From Pseudomonas sp. PH1b (GTDB lineage: Bacteria; Pseudomonadota; Gammaproteobacteria; Pseudomonadales; Pseudomonadaceae), in assembly GCF_000633395.1 (NCBI RefSeq), contig NZ_AYMU01000020.1, positions 401,863 through 465,862 of the forward strand: DNA of 64,000 nt. The letters are read 5' to 3'. A program made the position numbers and the translations under genes. Of the stretch, positions 62,864 through 64,000 are shown piece by piece. The notes under the pieces were generated by a model. The model searched no databases. It was not told the origin of the DNA and saw only the letters and a list, made by a program, of their open reading frames with translations. Numbering within the stretch: the first letter of the stretch is position 1; the number at the start of each line of letters is the position of its first letter.

Positions 62864-64000
62864 TTACGAAGCCCCCCTTGAGGGAGCCGGTTTGTACACT
62901 GTTAATCCACGAGCGTGAAGCTGCTGGTGGCAAATGGGATGCAATAGTACCCGGTTGTCCAGCGAGTCACCACCGCCTTGTGAGCGATAAATGATGTGGT
63001 GGTCGTGCCACCCAGTCTCCCTAGATATTGGGCTTTTGCATAGTACGCACAGTCCTTTTTGGGATTGAAATAGATGAAGAATTTGTTTGCGGTACTTCAA
63101 TTTCCCGAGCATCCGGGACATCCGCAATGCCTCTCCCATTTCTTCCATAGAGGGATCAAACGGATTGAAATCCCCGCTGATCTTCCTGTGCCTCTCAATC
63201 GGCGTGGCCTCTAGGGCGTATAACCGAATTGCCTCTTTGCCTCCTGACTCCGTTATGACCGTGGTGGCAAACACCCAGCTTCGACTTTCGTAGGTTTGGA
63301 AATACTTCTCCCTTACCCAATCGAGACTTTTGTTTGGGTGCCGCCTTTTCGCCCAACGCCAAAGCGCTTGGAATATTTGGTGGTCCATGCGGCTGTACGC
63401 CTTCTTGGCGACCACAGGCTGGTGATACAGCGCCCAGCCTCGCAGTATCGGATTAAGCAGGCGGATCAACTCCTCCTGTTTCACCGCTTTGTTAGTGCTG
63501 ATGACCTCTTTTACCTTCCTATAGAACGCTTTCACGTTCTTTTTGGCAGGTTTGATCAGGAGTTTTCCGCCGTATTTGCGGAAATTCCAACCAAGGAAGT
63601 CGAAGCCTTCATCTATGTGGACGACGTGGGTTTTCTCAAGCGACAGCTGCAATCCTCGCACGGCGAGAAACTGCTCAACCCAAGGTTTGATCTCATTTTC
63701 GAGCATCTCTTTCGAGTTACCGGTAATCACAAAATCATCGGCATATCGCACCACGTTAATTTTCAGCTTCTTCGCCTTCGTCACGCCCAGGTGTTGCTTG
63801 AGCTGTGATTCCAGTCCATCCAGCACCAGATTCGCCAAGGTGAGCGAGATAATCCCGCCCTGTGGTGTACCGGCATTCGTTGCCTGTAGCTGGCCTTTGT
63901 GAATCACTCCAGCTTTCAACCATTTTCGGAGGATTTCTTTGTCCGTTGGGACATTTTCGATCAGCCAGTCATGGTTGAGGTGAATCGCCCCGGGTTTCCT
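62864..64000 (-). CDS. Group II intron reverse transcriptase/maturase with HNH domain, 5' end beyond the right edge
   Basis: About 378 residues are visible. They include the reverse transcriptase palm with GTPQGGIISLTLANLVLDGL and the catalytic RYADDFVI. A maturase (X) domain with LRGWALYHQPVVAKKAYSRM follows. A C-terminal HNH endonuclease has C-x2-C (CVLC), DHHIIYRSQGGG and HPICHQQLH. The frame stays open to base 64000 through GAIHLNHDWLIENVPTDKEI, so a TTG at 63919 is not the true start. No frameshift is seen, so the protein may be active in splicing and retrohoming. Confidence 0.93.
   Translation of the reverse strand, partial: RKPGAIHLNHDWLIENVPTDKEILRKWLKAGVIHKGQLQATNAGTPQGGIISLTLANLVLDGLESQLKQHLGVTKAKKLKINVVRYADDFVITGNSKEMLENEIKPWVEQFLAVRGLQLSLEKTHVVHIDEGFDFLGWNFRKYGGKLLIKPAKKNVKAFYRKVKEVISTNKAVKQEELIRLLNPILRGWALYHQPVVAKKAYSRMDHQIFQALWRWAKRRHPNKSLDWVREKYFQTYESRSWVFATTVITESGGKEAIRLYALEATPIERHRKISGDFNPFDPSMEEMGEALRMSRMLGKLKYRKQILHLFQSQKGLCVLCKSPISRETGWHDHHIIYRSQGGGDSLDNRVLLHPICHQQLHARGLTVYKPAPSRGAS

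Larger units (their letters stand above)
62782..64000 (-). mobile_element. Group II intron, 3' part, continuing past the right edge
   Basis: From the right edge leftward the element carries the intron-encoded reverse transcriptase, then domain V, then a domain VI-like stem (GCAGACCA / TGGTCTGT). It ends in CTACCCAAC near 62782-62784, a plausible 3' boundary. The 5' end, the GTGYG start and the exon-binding sites lie outside the window. The 3' exon is the lptD leader on the same strand. Bacterial introns of this type move by retrohoming into DNA sites. Confidence 0.88.

Overview
The window is chromosomal DNA of a Pseudomonas, most likely from the P. fluorescens / P. protegens side of the genus. 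The evidence is gene order and protein type. The biotin operon is followed by large acyl-CoA dehydrogenases, there is a RsmY-type sRNA with a perfect GacA box, a pqqFABCDE cluster sits beside davBA, and the block rmcA-rpoD-dnaG-rpsU-tsaD-plsY-folB-folK-cca-spoVR-yeaH-prkA-glpE-apaH-apaG-rsmA-pdxA-surA-lptD follows the order I know from P. aeruginosa. Composition is GC-rich throughout, apart from an AT-rich patch inside a small genomic island.

Region 1 (1-7.5 kb): the 5' part of a Tat-exported PhoX phosphatase, the molybdate regulator ModE, a ComF-type phosphoribosyltransferase, and the tightly overlapping biotin operon bioBFHCD. A BirA-like operator lies on the bioB promoter. Region 2 (7.5-15.4 kb): a short flagellar-rod-like protein of unknown role, then three paralogous ~600-residue acyl-CoA dehydrogenases with a membrane diguanylate cyclase between the first and second. 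The first dehydrogenase has a strong promoter overlaid by two PsrA-like boxes. Region 3 (15.3-20 kb): GacA box and rsmY, a LysR regulator, and an operon of MOSC protein, class III aminotransferase and a class I glutamine-amidotransferase-like protein that appears to have lost its whole catalytic triad. A broken antitoxin gene and a Pmp3/YqaE peptide follow.

Region 4 (20-33.6 kb): on the minus strand, an Lrp regulator, the first two steps of the 5-aminovalerate lysine pathway (davB, davA), and PQQ biosynthesis (pqqF, pqqA, pqqB, pqqC, pqqD, pqqE, and a linked S9 peptidase). On the plus strand is the PQQ-dependent membrane glucose dehydrogenase gene. Cofactor synthesis and a cofactor user are therefore neighbours. 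A terminator-like hairpin between pqqA and pqqB probably sets the excess of the PqqA precursor peptide.

Region 5 (33.6-37.3 kb): a decayed ~3.3 kb island inserted at a tRNA-Ile(CAU) gene. It is bounded by a ~73-base direct repeat of the tRNA 3' part and its terminator. It holds an intact RelBE toxin-antitoxin pair, two spike-protein-like 3' remnants, a frameshifted tyrosine integrase, a palindrome-rich AT-rich spacer and one unidentified ORF. Region 6 (37.3-62.7 kb): conserved housekeeping genes (RmcA-type c-di-GMP enzyme, macromolecular synthesis operon, folate and tRNA maturation genes, the PrkA/YeaH/SpoVR stress trio, and the outer-membrane biogenesis operon lptD-surA-pdxA-rsmA-apaG-apaH-glpE). 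Region 7 (62.8 kb to the end): a group II intron with a reverse transcriptase/maturase/HNH protein, inserted about 70 bases upstream of lptD and running off the right edge.

No wholly new multi-gene system is demonstrated. The strongest leads are the triad-less amidotransferase in its three-gene operon next to rsmY, the headless rod-like protein, the tandem PsrA boxes, the scrambled tRNA island, and the intron between lptD and its presumed native promoter. Residue positions for large proteins are approximate unless a single residue is named.
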